The position numbers and the translations under genes were made by a program. From the NCBI GenBank assembly GCA_914767885.1, contig CAJZBQ010000011.1:1-64000 (forward strand): a stretch of DNA of 64,000 nt, given 5' to 3'. The notes beneath the pieces were generated by a model. It had not been told where the DNA came from and searched no databases. It was given only the letters and a program-made list of their open reading frames with translations. The stretch comes from Blepharisma stoltei. Its lineage: Eukaryota; Ciliophora; Heterotrichea; Heterotrichida; Blepharismidae. This document shows positions 21,248 to 33,453 of this stretch, in pieces (position 1 is the first letter of the stretch; every line of letters starts with the position of its first letter).

Positions 21248-21832
21248 ATGCTTTATCGTTACGGAAACAGGGAATTCTGGGACCATGTCGTAAGTTTGTT
21301 TCATGAAAAGCTCACTCCCCCATCTAAGAACGAACAAACATAATAAATATTCTATGTTTTGAAAATTAACCCTTACTTGAGAAGTATTCTGTATATTATT
21401 TTTATATTTATCTTTTAAGATATTTTAAAACTTAAAAGCAATAAATTGTCACAAAAACAAAAATGGCCAATAGGATATATATTTTCCGTCTTCTACCCAC
21501 TCCTGAAGGAAAAATATCTACAATTTTCGGATATGAGAGTCAGGGAAGATCGGATTTTAAGATCTTATTTTGAGCGCCGAAGACCAGCAGAAGTGCAAAT
21601 GATTAATTTTGCAATTTTAAAAGCAGGCTTAGGATATGCAGATGCTGAATACGAAGAGTTAATAAAATATGCTCATATCGGTAAAAGCATAAGCACAGAA
21701 GACATGCATCGGTTTCTCAACTGTTTAAGGCTGGTTCTCGACGATGTAGGTGTCGCCCCAGAAGACATTGAAATAATAGTTGGACGAATAGAAGGGTATT
21801 CGAACCTTATAGTAGAAGAAGACGAGGTATAA
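21248..21832 (+). CDS. Globin-like (truncated haemoglobin-like) protein, copy 2, interrupted
   Basis: 118 residues after removing 21312-21539: MLYRYGNREFWDHVV, FHEKLREDRILRSYF, ILKAGLGYADAEYEELIKYAHIGKSI in part, then MHRFLNCLRLVLDDVGVAPED. It is like copy 1 in order and length but diverged, with a short acidic tail (VEEDEV). The KYAH His would be the proximal ligand if it is a globin. A duplication 2.4 kb from copy 1 with the unrelated minus-strand gene between. Confidence 0.6.
21312..21539. other. 228-bp IES-like insertion, TCA pointer
   Basis: Flanked by TCA at 21312-21314 and 21540-21542, with CTCCCCC following the left copy. Collapse gives AAG CTC AGG GAA GAT, in frame (EKLREDRIL). Confidence 0.85.
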
Positions 21833-21861
21833 TCTAATTAACCACTAAAAGAGTGTTAGCA

Positions 21862-23172
21862 TTACATGAAGTCGTCATCCCACTCTTCATCAAGCTCTTC
21901 TTCTCCTGCATTCAAGTGAGCCATATCCACCTGGTATCTCAAAAATGCGCCGAGTCCTCCGAATCCTCTTACAAACTGGGCTCCTTCTTGGCTTCTGTCA
22001 GTAATGAATTCCAGCCCAGCCCCAAACTTCATATAGTTATCCACAATCCACTCAGGCAGTGGACCTTTTTCTAGCGCTTCTAGCTCTTCACCGTTTTCCA
22101 TAAAATTGCCATGGTCTTCTTCCTGTTCAGGGGTCAGGTAAAGCGTCTTTTCGACCCCAGTTGTCGGGTTTTTCAGCACATACCTCGTGAAATTCAAGTT
22201 TTCGAACAAAAGAATGACCTCAACAGCTCCCATGATTAAGGACTTCATTGTGTCTTCGACTCCGTAGCAGTATTTCTTGGTGTCTTGTGCGACTTCTTCG
22301 AAGAACTTGCTCATAACCTTCTTCTCCCTGATAAATTTGATGTTGCTTAAGGTGTCTGCTGAGAGCTCAATAGCTTGAGTGAACCCATTTTCTCCTCCAT
22401 ACGCCACATCCACTATTTTCAGCACCTTGGCAGCCAGTCTCTGGTCAAACAAGTCGCTTTGCACAAGCACGTTTTTGAACTCAGCTGAACCAGCCACAAT
22501 AAGTCCTGCTACGTTAACTTTATCTGATGAAATAAATTGCACTACGGCTTGCTCAGCGACCTTTCTGAGGTAGTTGTTCCTGGACTCCATACGAAGCCTG
22601 GCAAAACGAAGCGCTGACTGACCTCCTCTTCTATGCTTTTTTGGAAGATCAACTGAGAACTTGTGTAAGACTTCTCTTGTGTTACCTTGGAGAGTACCAA
22701 AAAGGGCTCCATTACCATCAATAATGATAAAGCCGAACTTGTCGTCCATGACCAAGAGGTCTTTGAGTGGCTGTGTGTGGAATTTATTATCGCAAATATA
22801 AAGAGTGGTATTGATGGCTCGGTATGGCTGGAAGTCAATCGTATACTTTTTCTCGCAGACTCCTTCTTCGTTGATAACTTCGCCACAATACAGAATTAGA
22901 CCGTTTGCTGGGAGCCTGTTATTATAAAGTTTGAGACGCTCTTTTGTGGAGGTGAGAGCACTTTGAACGGCCTGTCTGACGATTCTTGATTTGATGTTAG
23001 ATGACTTTCCATATTCTTCAGTGATCATTTTGTTGATGATGGGCAACTGCTCTCGAGGAGGGATGATCAGTGAGATCAGGGATGTCCCATTTCCACGGGC
23101 TTTGTCCAGATTATCAATCAGTCGCTTTATTTTCCACTGCTCGATATTCTGTGTGAGCTCGTCTCCTTCCAT
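21862..23172 (-). CDS. eRF1: Eukaryotic peptide chain release factor 1 (eRF1)
   Basis: 436 residues, uninterrupted and without TGA codons. Domain 1 has [13 protein letters not shown], the stop-recognition loop as [11 protein letters not shown] (usual form TASNIKS) and YICDNKF (the YxCxxxF motif). Domain 2 has [14 protein letters not shown] with the universal GGQ that triggers peptide release. Domain 3 follows, with an acidic tail ending DEEWDDDFM. The protein recognises stop codons in the ribosomal A site and acts with eRF3. Thr and Ala of TASNIKS are replaced by Lys and Ser, fitting a factor that no longer reads TGA. It is convergent with globin-like copy 2, only 29 bp apart. Confidence 0.97.
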   Translation of the reverse strand: MEGDELTQNIEQWKIKRLIDNLDKARGNGTSLISLIIPPREQLPIINKMITEEYGKSSNIKSRIVRQAVQSALTSTKERLKLYNNRLPANGLILYCGEVINEEGVCEKKYTIDFQPYRAINTTLYICDNKFHTQPLKDLLVMDDKFGFIIIDGNGALFGTLQGNTREVLHKFSVDLPKKHRRGGQSALRFARLRMESRNNYLRKVAEQAVVQFISSDKVNVAGLIVAGSAEFKNVLVQSDLFDQRLAAKVLKIVDVAYGGENGFTQAIELSADTLSNIKFIREKKVMSKFFEEVAQDTKKYCYGVEDTMKSLIMGAVEVILLFENLNFTRYVLKNPTTGVEKTLYLTPEQEEDHGNFMENGEELEALEKGPLPEWIVDNYMKFGAGLEFITDRSQEGAQFVRGFGGLGAFLRYQVDMAHLNAGEEELDEEWDDDFM

Positions 23173-24396
23173 TTATTATAGGGCCAATCCTCGAGCCATA
23201 ACATTGGAACAAAATAGGATAAAAGATAATACAAGATTAAAATTTAATTTTTATTGTATATCAATTAAGAACAAAATGGAAACTGATAAAAAAGTAGGTG
23301 CAGTTATACAGAAACTGCATTCTTAGAGTGATTACACTTTTTATCTGGAAATTAACTAATTTCTTTTCTTAATTTAATTCGGTAATTTAAATTATTGTAT
23401 TGCAAATTATTTTATTTAGAGATTTATTTAGAATTTATAGCTGAAAATAAATCTATGATAGCTTAAAGCAAAATAACTTAAAAATAAAATTAAAAATTAA
23501 TCAAACAAAATCTCTAAGCTTACGAGATTTGCTTTTGAAATAGAAAGATCAATAAATAACTGATTTTACAAATAATGAGATATAAAGATTTACTACTTTA
23601 AATCTAATTACTTCAAGAAGTTTTTGATCAAAAAAGAATTAAATTTGGGAAAAATTTAGATAGGGATTATGATGATAAAGGATATAGTTAAAATAATAGA
23701 TATCAAGCTTCTTAATGCAAAATCTGGCTAATTGATTTTTATTATGAAAGAAGATGGCCACAATGCTTTTATTTTAAAATAAAAACGCTAGTGAAAATAT
23801 CAATCAGAAAACGCAATAAAATAACTAAAAAATTTAAAAATGCAGTAAAAAGAAACAGAAAATATCACTAGTAAAGAATTTAATAATGAATAAATTATTC
23901 AAAAATTTTTATTTATTTGGATCATCATTCACTTAGAGTAAAAAGTTTATTGAGCTTACTGCACATAATATAAAGCAATTTGAAAATTTGATGATCAAAC
24001 TGCTATATCATTTATTGAAAGTGATAAGAAAGCTAAAAAAAGGCTCTAAGCAGACCGAAAAAATGCAGCAAAAATCAGTCAATAAACTGCGAAACTCCCT
24101 AATTTCCTATTTTCCACAAACCACCATATATATTATGATCCTCAGACCCTATATATAAAATATTTTCCCCAACACTAAAACATTCTCAAATAGTAAATTT
24201 AGCTATATAAAATAATTTACTGCCACTTGTTTCAGCTTACTTACACTCTAATTAAAAGAATATTAATGGTATAGCTAAATTTTATTTTTGCCGCTTTCTT
24301 AAAACTCTGAAAAATAAATTCTAGAATTCCATTTGTCATTCCGCAAAAAATAACTTTATATCTTCTTAATGATATTTATCGAAACCATAAATTTTA
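23173..24396. other. AT-rich divergent intergenic region
   Basis: Between the eRF1 start (minus) and the cyclin start (plus). Very AT-rich, with no gene, RNA or clear repeat. Presumably contains both promoters. Confidence 0.6.
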
Positions 24397-25173
24397 ATGA
24401 ACAAAGACCAAAGTACCTTATACGCGAAAGAAACTCTAAAGTTTCTTATCGAAAAGGTGAATCTTACGTAGAACTACCCAAACTTGAGTTCTTATTTTTC
24501 TTCTCCCCAAACTGGAAAATTCACCCAAAAGGACCGTGAAACAGTCATAGAGTGGCTGATGGAAATAAACGATCATTTAGGTGGGTCTTCCACCACAATT
24601 CAGCATGGTATAAGATATTTTGACTCTTTCCTATCAGTTAAGCCCGTTTCTCATGTGAGAATTTTGCAACTTGTAGGAATTGTGGCCCTCGGGGTGGCTT
24701 TGAAATATGAATTTGGGCGGGAACTCAGCCCAAGACGAATTTACGACTTGTGCAGTGGGAATTTCCCAATCGAAGCAATCGTGACCACTGAGGTTTACAT
24801 GCTGAATGCTCTGGGCTGGCAGCTTGATGTGCCCACAGCCTCAGAAATTTCAAGATGTCTCCTCTCCTGGACTTGCGGGGCTTTTGATTTCTCAACCCTT
24901 GCAAAGTACTCAGACTCGTATGCAGCAATTTGCTATCTTGATAGCACCTTATTTTATGAGCCGCCGCTTTTAATTGCGATGGCTTCAATTTGCTGTGCGC
25001 TTGATAAATTCAAGTATCAGGACTTCAAAAAAGATTGGCTACAAATGGTGGAACAGGACTATCCTTACGATGTAAAGGCTTTGGACTCGATATTAGAAAG
25101 AATACAAATAAAGATTGTTGATATCTCGGCTAGTAATGAAGATCAAAGCACTAGGTCTGGCTCTCCTCTGTAA
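24397..25173 (+). CDS. Cyclin-box protein
   Basis: 253 residues with a 15-nt intron (24457-24471). The first cyclin fold runs over residues ~45-130: DRETVIEWLMEINDH (the RxxLxxWLxE-type start), YFDSFLS, IVALGVALKYEFG and the ALGWQLDVPTASE closing of the box. A second helical repeat follows (YLDSTLFYEPPLLIAMASICCAL). Resembles A/B- or D-type cyclins, regulators of cyclin-dependent kinases; the subclass is not clear. No destruction box seen at the short N-terminus. The ATG at 24397 is preferred because the intron then joins EK to NYPNLSSYF in frame. Confidence 0.8.
24457..24471 (+). other. 15-nt spliceosomal intron
   Basis: GTGAATCTTACGTAG, GT-AG, in the cyclin gene. It contains an in-frame TAG if retained. 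Confidence 0.85.
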
Positions 25174-25681
25174 AGATGGAAATTTTTGTTTAATTATTCG
25201 GTAGCCTAATTTTTTAGACCTAAAATTGTATTGGGTGGGATCTTTAAGCCTCTTGGGAAAGTTTGCGGTAAAAATGACTTACTCATCATTTAGAAATATT
25301 TAAAATATTTTCAAATTTTGAATTTTTTCAGCTTATATATAGAATTTTCAATATTTATTTTTTTTTATTTTTTAATGGGGGAATTAGAATTTAAAATTCA
25401 TTTGGCCTCCTTACTATAGGTGGCAATAATTTTAAGTTGAGATGGCTAGAGATAATTTTCTATGAGTTAAAAAGTCTTTATCTTGAATTCTTAGCCCTGA
25501 ATAAGTTATTTTACTTCTGCTTGTCATTAATAAAATGTGTGATTGCTTTAAAAATTGTTCAGTAAAAAGTATGGCACTAACAGAAAATTATTTTAAGATA
25601 ATTTAAATACCTAATCTTTTCTATTCTATAAATGAAATGAATCATGATGTTTTATTCACTTTAGCTCTATAAATAAATGTA
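25174..25681. other. Convergent intergenic spacer
   Basis: Between the cyclin and TauE/SafE 3' ends. AT-rich; nothing recognised. Confidence 0.6.
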
Positions 25682-27935
25682 TTAGCAAAATGCTTTGAAT
25701 TTAATTTCTGGCTCGTATCCATTATCCAATGAATCATTAGCACTCAATATATTAAAAACTATACTTCCGATGATAGCTGTAGCAAGAACTAGGATTAATA
25801 AGACAATCAAAACTCACATTCTATTATGCCTTTGTGCTGGCTTCTGAAATATAAAGACCCCAATAAAAGTTCCTACAAAGGCACATAAAATACTCATTGT
25901 CCCGTAGTCATGCAGCACAACCCCTGCAACCAAGTGCTGGAAAGTCGAGACTGAAAAAGAGAAATAGGCTACACAAGATGATATCACACCGGCACCTTCT
26001 GGCCTAATTCCTAGACTAATGAGAGTAGGGTTAACTACAATCGCTCCTCCTATTCCAAGATACCCTGCATCAAAGCCTGCGATATAAGTGGCAAAACTCG
26101 CTATAAACGCAGTCTTTGGCTTCCATCTGATGTCCATATCATCAAAATCGTATCCAACCCTCAGCTTTCTCTTGATGATATGGAGCAAAAAGAGGCCGGC
26201 AATTAGATTTAGACATAATAGGAAGACCTCAAAAAGAATCACATAGACCCAATTCCATACCGAACAGACTTCGTAACCAAGAGGGGATTTCAGCTCATTA
26301 CCTCCCCGGATAATTTGAGCGACATTTGTGATGACGTATAATGATAGAATAAATAAGACTTCTCTATAAGGAACTATTTTCCTTTGCTTATTTAAAATGT
26401 AGTCAAGGTGCTTTTGGTCTTCGGTATTTGGTTTGTCTTCAGACTCTTCATTTTCTTTAGCTTCTTCTGATGCTGGGCACACTTGGGCATCCTCTGAAAA
26501 ATTGCCTTTGAGTGACCCATTCTCTCCGCCAAAGTTTTCTTCAGAAATTTCGATTGAGTTTGTGTTATTCTTTTTACTTGGAGAACCCTCTTGGTCAGAC
26601 ACCTCTATTGCTGTTCTGGCTGTTTCTCTTCTTCTCTGTGTTCTCCTTTGTTTATGCAAGGCCATAAATTTTTGAATTGCAGTTCAAAGAGTATAAGTGA
26701 GTACCAGCGTTATAGCCAAGCACGATTTTTGTTCAGGATTCTCCATCTTTGCCAAGTATAAAGGAGAATTGGCTTAACCACATATGATGGCCAACCAAAA
26801 TTTAGGTTTCTGCCATCGAGGGAATTTATTTGGAAGCATAAGTTTAAATCCAAATCCACTGTTTCCTACTGAAGATAATAAAACTCCAAGCCAAAATCAT
26901 GCTATAGCTATAAACTGGCAATAATCAGCCACTGGGGAAAGCCTCTGCTGCATATAAACCCAATGGTAGCTCCGAAACACATGGGCTCGACCAAAAGCAT
27001 GACAACTTCAAAATCAATCTTATCTTAAATTACTTTTCATAGCATACTGGTTAAGCATTCACTGGACTCTTGAGTTTTCATTCACTTTGCGGCATTCCCT
27101 GTCGGACACTTGGATGGATAGATTACTTGGATGGCAATTTGCCTCGGGCACCATCTTGCTCCTTCTCCGATCCTTATGCCATGCTCATCCGAAGTGCCAT
27201 GTTCTGAGAACGTCTCCTTCTGCCTGCTCTTGTATTGAGGGGAGAATATGGATTTCTGTGGCTATACATCAGGCTATTGCAAGTAGCTTGATTCAGGGAG
27301 AAAACCTGGGAGACTAACTAATGCTGGATGCCTAATCTTCGCAGCTACAGGAATAGCATTAATCCCTGGATCCAGGCCGCAACTTGGTATCACGGTGAGA
27401 TCCTCGAGGGCGTTGCCAAGTTATCTCTTTCCAAGCACATAAACTAAGAAAAACCTACCGGAAATACATAAAAAATATCTGACCGGAATTTCGCTGGTTT
27501 CTCGTCTATAGGGTTGAAAATTGCCTCAAGAGGTTGAAGCGCTTAGGTCGCTATATTATGATTTAAATCAAAATCAATCAAAGGGCGGTCCTTAATTGGA
27601 TGTCTTTCTGGAATGTTGATAAGGACATGAGCAAATGCCCCACCCATGACAATTGCTTGGTTCAAGCTGATGGATGTGTGGACGTCAAAGTTGAAAAAAA
27701 TCATAAACGTTAGCAGATGAACTCCTCCCAAGCCGGCAAACCCAGATGCGTAGGTTAAGGCTCCTACCAGGATAATTAAAATCATTCCTGCAAGCTCTAT
27801 ACCTTCTACTGGCAAGAAGTCCTTGTGTTTGCATGCACCGTTAACGCAGTTAAATAGGTAGGCACAGTCACCGTTTGTAGAGCACGACTCGGAACTGGCT
27901 AGGGCAAGGATCATTAGCAATAAAAGTCCTTTCAT
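25682..27935 (-). CDS. TauE/SafE-family membrane transporter, interrupted twice
   Basis: 497 residues after removing 26713-26912 and 27019-27578. Signal-like start MKGLLLLMILALASSES, a short Cys-rich ectodomain, then the first TauE half with GFAGLGGVHLLTF, SLNQAIVMGGA and RPLIDFEVVMLLVEPM. A TM segment WLIIASLTLVLTYTLW appears only after the 200-bp insertion is removed. Then a long charged cytoplasmic loop (~110 residues) and the second half with GYLGIGGAIVVNPTLISLG. The family exports sulfite, sulfonates or related organic anions across membranes; the substrate here is unknown. One Trp near the end (NRMW) is TGA. The duplicated GGxxxxP-type motif in each half supports the family call. Confidence 0.88.
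26713..26912. other. 200-bp IES-like insertion, TA pointer
   Basis: Bounded by TA (26711-26712 and 26911-26912). It contains TAG and TAA in the gene's frame. Collapse gives GCC AGT TTA ACG CTG, completing a transmembrane helix typical of the family. Confidence 0.8.
27019..27578. mobile_element. GC-rich insertion with 11-bp direct repeats in the TauE/SafE gene
   Basis: Flanked by TCAAAATCAAT (27008-27018 and 27568-27578). Collapse restores PLIDFEVVMLL, the conserved PLIDYDL segment of the family. Like the SINE-like class in GC content and repeat length, but I do not see the CCATTTTA tail. Confidence 0.8.
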
Positions 27936-28485
27936 ATATGCTGCTCTGATTTAATGCAATGGCGTTAAATATAAGATATCATTGATGTCATTTCAAGGAA
28001 TTATCTATAACTAATTTTTAAGTCTATGGTGTTTTCTGTTTTCAGAGACATTTAAATTACTAATAATAGTTATAATTATTTATTTAGTTTTCGACCAAAA
28101 TAAGTTAACTTAAAAAAATGATTTATTACACGACTTTAAAATTGAATAGAGAAATAAAATTATCTTTATATGATTATTTACCTAATTAGGATGAGTAAAG
28201 AAATAAATAAATTGAGTGAGAATTTTTATGATTATAATTATGAAATCTAAGGTGCTAGCTTAGAGATATCACTGTTCTAGGATTGATTTCATTGAATTTT
28301 CAATTATTTTGCCTTAAAAATACAATAATTCAGTCTAAAATTAATTCAAAATGGCTTTTAGCTTAATATTAAAATTAATCATGATTTACCACTTAAATCT
28401 CATGCTATTTCCACACAAAACTTAATTCATTGCTATAATTAAACAGACCCCATTTAATCTAAAAATGTAAATAGAAAAATAGGAA
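27936..28485. other. AT-rich divergent intergenic region
   Basis: Between divergent starts of TauE/SafE and exportin. No repeats or RNA genes recognised; promoters expected here. Confidence 0.6.
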
Positions 28486-31400
28486 ATGTCGAGCCTACCC
28501 TATTTGGATCCAAATGCCCCTTTTACACTTAACTCGGTTCAGACCCTAGACACACTCATCAATTGCATGAAAAGCATCAATCCCCAAGAGCGAGACTACG
28601 CCGTAAAAGTGCTGAACGACATCAAAGAAAAAGGCAACCTGTGAATCCATGTCGACACAATCATTGGAAATACCTCGAACACAGACACCAAATTTTTCGC
28701 ACTTTCTTTGCTAGAGCACGTAATTGTCACTGCATGAAATGCAGTCCCAGAAGACCAGCGAAGTGGCATCAAGAACTTCATCGTAAAGCAGGTCATAGAT
28801 AACTCGAGCTCTGGCGCTTCTCACTTCCTGAACAAACTTAACCTCATTTTGGTACAAATTGTAAAGAGAGAGTGGACAACGACCTGGAGGGACTTCATCC
28901 CAGAGATCTGCAGCGCTTCGAAAAGCAGCCAGGCTTTGTGTGAAAACACAATGAATGTACTGAAGCTGCTTAGTGAGGAAATCTTTGAAAATACAAGGAC
29001 ACCGCTGAGCACTGCGAAGAGGAACGAACTGAAGCAAGCCATGAACTTGGAGTTCTCGAAGATTTACGAGCTCTGCAACTGGGTTCTGAGGACTGCTGCG
29101 ATGCACCCAGGAGCGGTACAGAATTCACTAATTAAAAGCTGCCTAAGCACTTTGGCTGCATTCTTGGATTGGGTGCCGCCTGTACACATTTTTTCTGGAG
29201 ACTTGGTGACCTTCTTGCTTGAAAGCTACTTAGACAACCAGCTTTTCCGAACAGCCACGTTAGAATGTCTAACAGAAGTGGCCGGAGTCACCATGGAAAT
29301 CAACCCAAACGATCCTTCTTTTGCGCTCTACCAAACTGCAGTCATAAACTTGCTCTCACTGTCAATGAATAAGCTCGCCCAATCTTTTCCTCCAAAAACC
29401 ACGAGCTTCGCTACGATTTTCATGGAAACAGATCCAAACATGCAACTTCACATGAAGCTCTTCGCACAGAAGCTTTCTCTCTTTCTACTAGCTTTTGCCC
29501 AAAACCACCTAACTTTATGTGAAAGCTCAGCTCTGCAATCTCAAGGGACAGAAACAGAAAGTGTGATCATTATCAGTCTTGATGCCCTGCTTTCTTATAT
29601 GGTCTCGCTGACAGAGTTTCCTGACGATGAGGTCTTCAAGATCTGCTGTGAGTTCTGGCATACCGTTTCAAAGCACCTTTATGAACAAAGAGTAGCAGGC
29701 TGGCTTGAAAATAAAATATGAAGCATGGCATATCGAGCAAATTTAAGCAAAGCGAGGATGCTTTTGATTCCAAGGACAGCTAAACCAACAGAAGTCCTGA
29801 TATCAGTAGACGAGCAAGGCAATGTCGTGAGGGAAAAGCTACAAGACACTGAAAATATCGCTCTTTATGACTTGATGAGAGAAACCTTGGTCTACCTCAC
29901 ACATCTTGACCCTGAAGACACTGAACATATCATCATGCTGAAAATGGCGAAACAGATGGACGGCAGCGAATGGTCCTGGACAAGGATTTCTTCTCTTGCC
30001 TATGCCATTGGGTCTATATCTGGGTCAATGGATGAGGAGCACGAAAAAAGGTTCTTGATCCATGTCATCAAAGACTTGCTAGCACTTTGTGAAGGCAAGC
30101 GTGGAAAGGAAAACAAAGCAATTGTGGCAACCAATATTATGTATGTCGTTATGCAATACCCAAGATTTCTGTCGAATCATTGGAACTTCTTAAAGACTGT
30201 TGTCAAGAAGCTGTTTGAGTTTATGCATGAGCTCCATCCAGGAATCCAGGACATGAGTGTTGACACCTTTTTGCGAATTGCCCAGAACTGCGGCGCTGAT
30301 TTTGTTGTTCCTCACGACATCCAAGACCAAAGAGAGCCATTCATTTATGAAGTGATTAGAATCATGTCAGCCACGATTTCAGAACTGCAAAACCATCAGA
30401 AGCTTGTATACTACCAAGCTATTGGCCACATTCTTTCAAATATCAAGACTTATGAAGAAATGGACTATCACTTGACAGGAGCTCTTGCTTTGGTCCAAGC
30501 CCAATGGACTCAGCTGCTGTCTTTGATTTCTCAAAACTTGGCAGTCATTCAAGATCCCGAAGTCACTCGCTCACTTGCGTTTTGTATCAAAGTCAACGAG
30601 AGTCTTTGTCAATCCCTCGGCCACTTCTATTACATCCAGCTAGGGAAGATCTATAATGACATGATCCAGCTTTACACAACCACAGTCCAATTCTTGAACT
30701 CAGAGGTTGCAGCAAAAGGTCCAATAGTTGTCGGACACACACATATAGTAAGTGCAAGAGCTCTTTGTAAGAGGATCTTGAACTTAATTTCGACGTACAT
30801 AAAAATCTGTCAAACTCCTCAGCTGCTTGTTGAGCACTTTATTCAGCCAGTTTTCGAAATCGTGGTCAGAGACTTTGTAAATTCGCCTATTGAGCTGAGG
30901 GATGCTGAAGTAATTACACTGGTAGCTGATATTATAAATAAGCTAGGCAGGGAAGCTACTGGGTACATGCAGGTAGTGTTAGGTGTATTTTTAGACTCAG
31001 TGCTAAATATGCTGGTGTCTGACTATACAAATTATCCAGAGCAGAGATCAAGCTTCTTTGAGTTATTGAAAGCTGTCGCTTCTCAATGCTTTGAATCACT
31101 TTTGCAGCTACCAATAGAAAGGTTTAAAGTTGCAATTGATACCATTCTCTGGGCCTCCAAGCACCAAAGCACACAGCATGCCGAGCTTGGCTTGGTCACA
31201 CTCAAGCAAATTTTACAAAGCCTAGAAAGCTCAGGTGTGGTCGCGAACTATTTCTATCAGCATTTCTATGTCTACGTTTTAACCGAAATTTTCGCAATAA
31301 TGACTGATGGGCTTCATATAGCTAACTTCAAGCACCATTCTCAAATACTGAGATACCTATTCTACATTGTAGACTCAGGGCTTATCACTGCTCCTTTAAC

Positions 31401-32273
31401 TGAAGGAATCGCAGCTGATGCTAATAAGGCATTTGTGATTTCTCATCTGACTCAAATTCTGGCAACAAACTTCACCAATATGAACAGGGTTCAGATCGAG
31501 ACGCTGATTTTGAGCATGTTCAACCGCTGCAATGACCAAGTGAGTTTCAAGAATGTGCTGATTCCCCCCCTTTAAATCGGCAAAAATACCCCTTAAATTG
31601 TAAAAAAAAAATTTTTTCAATTGGAAAATTTTATCAATGAAAGCATTAATTTTTATAAAATTATTTTTGACCTATTTAATAGACAAAATGCAAGTAGAAT
31701 GCTATTTAAATATTTTTTACACTTAATTGATGAATTTTTTTATTTTATCTTGATAAAAAATAAAAAAAAATTAAAAAAATTTGAAAAAATGTTTTAAAAA
31801 AAAAATAATGATAGAAAAAACTAATTTCTATAAAATTAATTTTGACCTAATTTAATGTACAAAACACAATAAAATGCTATTTTAAACAACTTTTGCAACG
31901 AATTGATTGAGTTTTTAGCAAAATTTCTTCATAAAATATATTAAAAATTCTGACTATTGTGCACAATTTATATATTTCTCAAAAAATAATAAAATATTTT
32001 TTTAAAAAAATATTTTATAGGGAAAAATGTAAATATAATTTATTTAAAAAAAAATTAACCCCTTTTAAATTGGAACAGAATGTTTTGCTCCAATTTAAAG
32101 GGAAGGGAGTGAGAGACTTTTTGGTAACCACCAAAGAAATTGCTGTAGATAATGAGTCGTTTTATGCAGAAGAAAGGGAAAAAGAAATTGAAGAGGCGAG
32201 GAGGCTGATCCAAGAGAAAAAAGCTCTGGTGCCTGGGTTGCTGCCACAATTCACAAATGAAAGAAGTTCTTAA
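28486..32273 (+). CDS. XPO1: Exportin-1 (CRM1) nuclear export receptor, interrupted once
   Basis: 1078 residues after removing 31560-32110; exportin-1 is usually ~1070. The N-terminal importin-beta-like domain has LLEHVIVTAWNAVPEDQR and GIKNFIV; the conserved Trp is TGA. Then LNKLNLILVQIVKREW and SQALCENTMNVLKLLSEEIF of the CRIME region, many HEAT repeats, and the C-terminal VLRDFLVTTKEIAVDNESFY and VPGLLPQF. It carries leucine-rich-NES cargo out of the nucleus with RanGTP. An internal TGA (KIWSM, 29719-29721) is a Trp. No intron seen. Confidence 0.96.
31560..32110. mobile_element. MITE, TTTAAATTGG family, in exportin-1; GA pointer
   Basis: 551 bp between GA at 31560-31561 and 32111-32112. 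Left end TTCCCCCCCTTTAAAT, right end ATTTAAAGGGAAGGGAGT. The interior holds two related ~165-bp units ('tttttataaaattatttttg' and 'tttctataaaattaattttg'). Collapse restores KNVLRDFLV of exportin. Confidence 0.9.
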
Positions 32274-32388
32274 ATAACTTTTCAATAATAATTCTTACTA
32301 CGCCTGACATATTAAAATATGAGAAATCAGATGCCTGGTTTCCGGAAAACCTTTCTATTGCACTAAATTTGTTGTATAAATATTACAA

Positions 32389-33216
32389 ATGGAAAGACTT
32401 TTCCTTATTTTTATCCTCCCTTTCACAACTCAGGCCATTCATCAATACATAGTCGGAGGCAAAGTCGAGGATACTGTGCGGAACGAGTGCGAAATTTTTC
32501 AGTATAAGGCCAACTACAAGCCTCTTTCAATTGAATTCGAGTCTGGTTCTCCTCTTTACTATTATATCATTTCCACAATCCCAAGTGAGACTTGTCCAAA
32601 AGACTGCGACCCAAGTGATTTATACTGCAATAAATCCAGAGCCAAGAAATTTAAAGAAATAGTTTCAGTCTGCACAGAATCTGTTTACCTTTACTTTGTT
32701 CCAAATATGGACAAAAATGTAGTAAGGCCTGTGAACTACACGATAAAGACTGACTATTTGCAAAATTCCCCATGTGAAGGGTTTGACAGAACTCCTGCGA
32801 ATTTCTGCAAGATGCTGCCAGCAGACGAATGCTTGAATAATTGCGATAAAGGATGTGGCCTGCTGCATTGCTACTATAAGAAAAATATGAAATGGGAAGA
32901 AGCTTTTAATATGTGCTTGCCTGACACAGTTAACTCAGCAGAAAAAAAGATGAGGTGTGAGGCTTATGATAAAGCAATTCACCATACGTGGGAAGGATGC
33001 GGGACTGAGGAATCTGGAAGTGCTTGGCTATTTTGGCTCATTTTCTTCGTGATTTTAGGAAGTATTGCCCTTTTTTTAGGAGTCACAGTGTTTTATTACA
33101 GATATATGCTGAAGAAAACTGGTAGGGCACCATTCACAGTTCCAACTTTTTGTCCTCAGCTCTTTTTCCCCAGGCCAAAGTTCGATGAAGGGCAAGCTTT
33201 AAGAATAATTCAATAA
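32389..33216 (+). CDS. Type I membrane protein with Cys-rich ectodomain
   Basis: 275 residues. Signal peptide MERLFLIFILPFTTQA; an ectodomain with about 18 Cys, including CPKDCDP, CEGFDR, CNNCDKGCG-like spacing and CLPD; one TM segment (WLFWLIFFVILGSIALFLGV); a short basic cytosolic tail ending ALRIIQ. Uninterrupted. No known domain recognised. Cell-surface or endomembrane location is inferred from topology. It follows exportin by 115 bp in the same direction. Confidence 0.75.
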   Translation: MERLFLIFILPFTTQAIHQYIVGGKVEDTVRNECEIFQYKANYKPLSIEFESGSPLYYYIISTIPSETCPKDCDPSDLYCNKSRAKKFKEIVSVCTESVYLYFVPNMDKNVVRPVNYTIKTDYLQNSPCEGFDRTPANFCKMLPADECLNNCDKGCGLLHCYYKKNMKWEEAFNMCLPDTVNSAEKKMRCEAYDKAIHHTWEGCGTEESGSAWLFWLIFFVILGSIALFLGVTVFYYRYMLKKTGRAPFTVPTFCPQLFFPRPKFDEGQALRIIQ

Positions 33217-33453
33217 TCATTTATATATAGCTTTCGAGCGCATTAACGTCCTATATAGAGAGGGTTTACACCAGAGTTGACAGGCTGAAATATCAAAAAA
33301 ATGGGTTAACTAACCTTGCAAGTGAATGAACTTATAGCCCCTTTTTTATCTTCAAAAAGGAAACAAGATTAAAACTTAAAGGGGTGAAAGCATCTATAGG
33401 GTGCTAAAAGAGCTCCAAAGCTATAGCGGTTGAAGAAATTAATAAGAATATAA

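Noticed and set aside
27087-27317. Plus-strand 76-codon frame
   Set aside because: Inside the insertion that splits the TauE/SafE gene; GC-rich composition explains the openness.
28596-29106. Minus-strand frames across the exportin N-terminus
   Set aside because: Antisense shadows of the strongly conserved exportin reading frame.
31560-32110. Large spliceosomal introns as the explanation for the gene-breaking inserts
   Set aside because: The clear introns here are 15-16 nt with GT-AG; the inserts lack GT/AG at their borders, are 85-1367 bp, and have flanking direct repeats and MITE ends.
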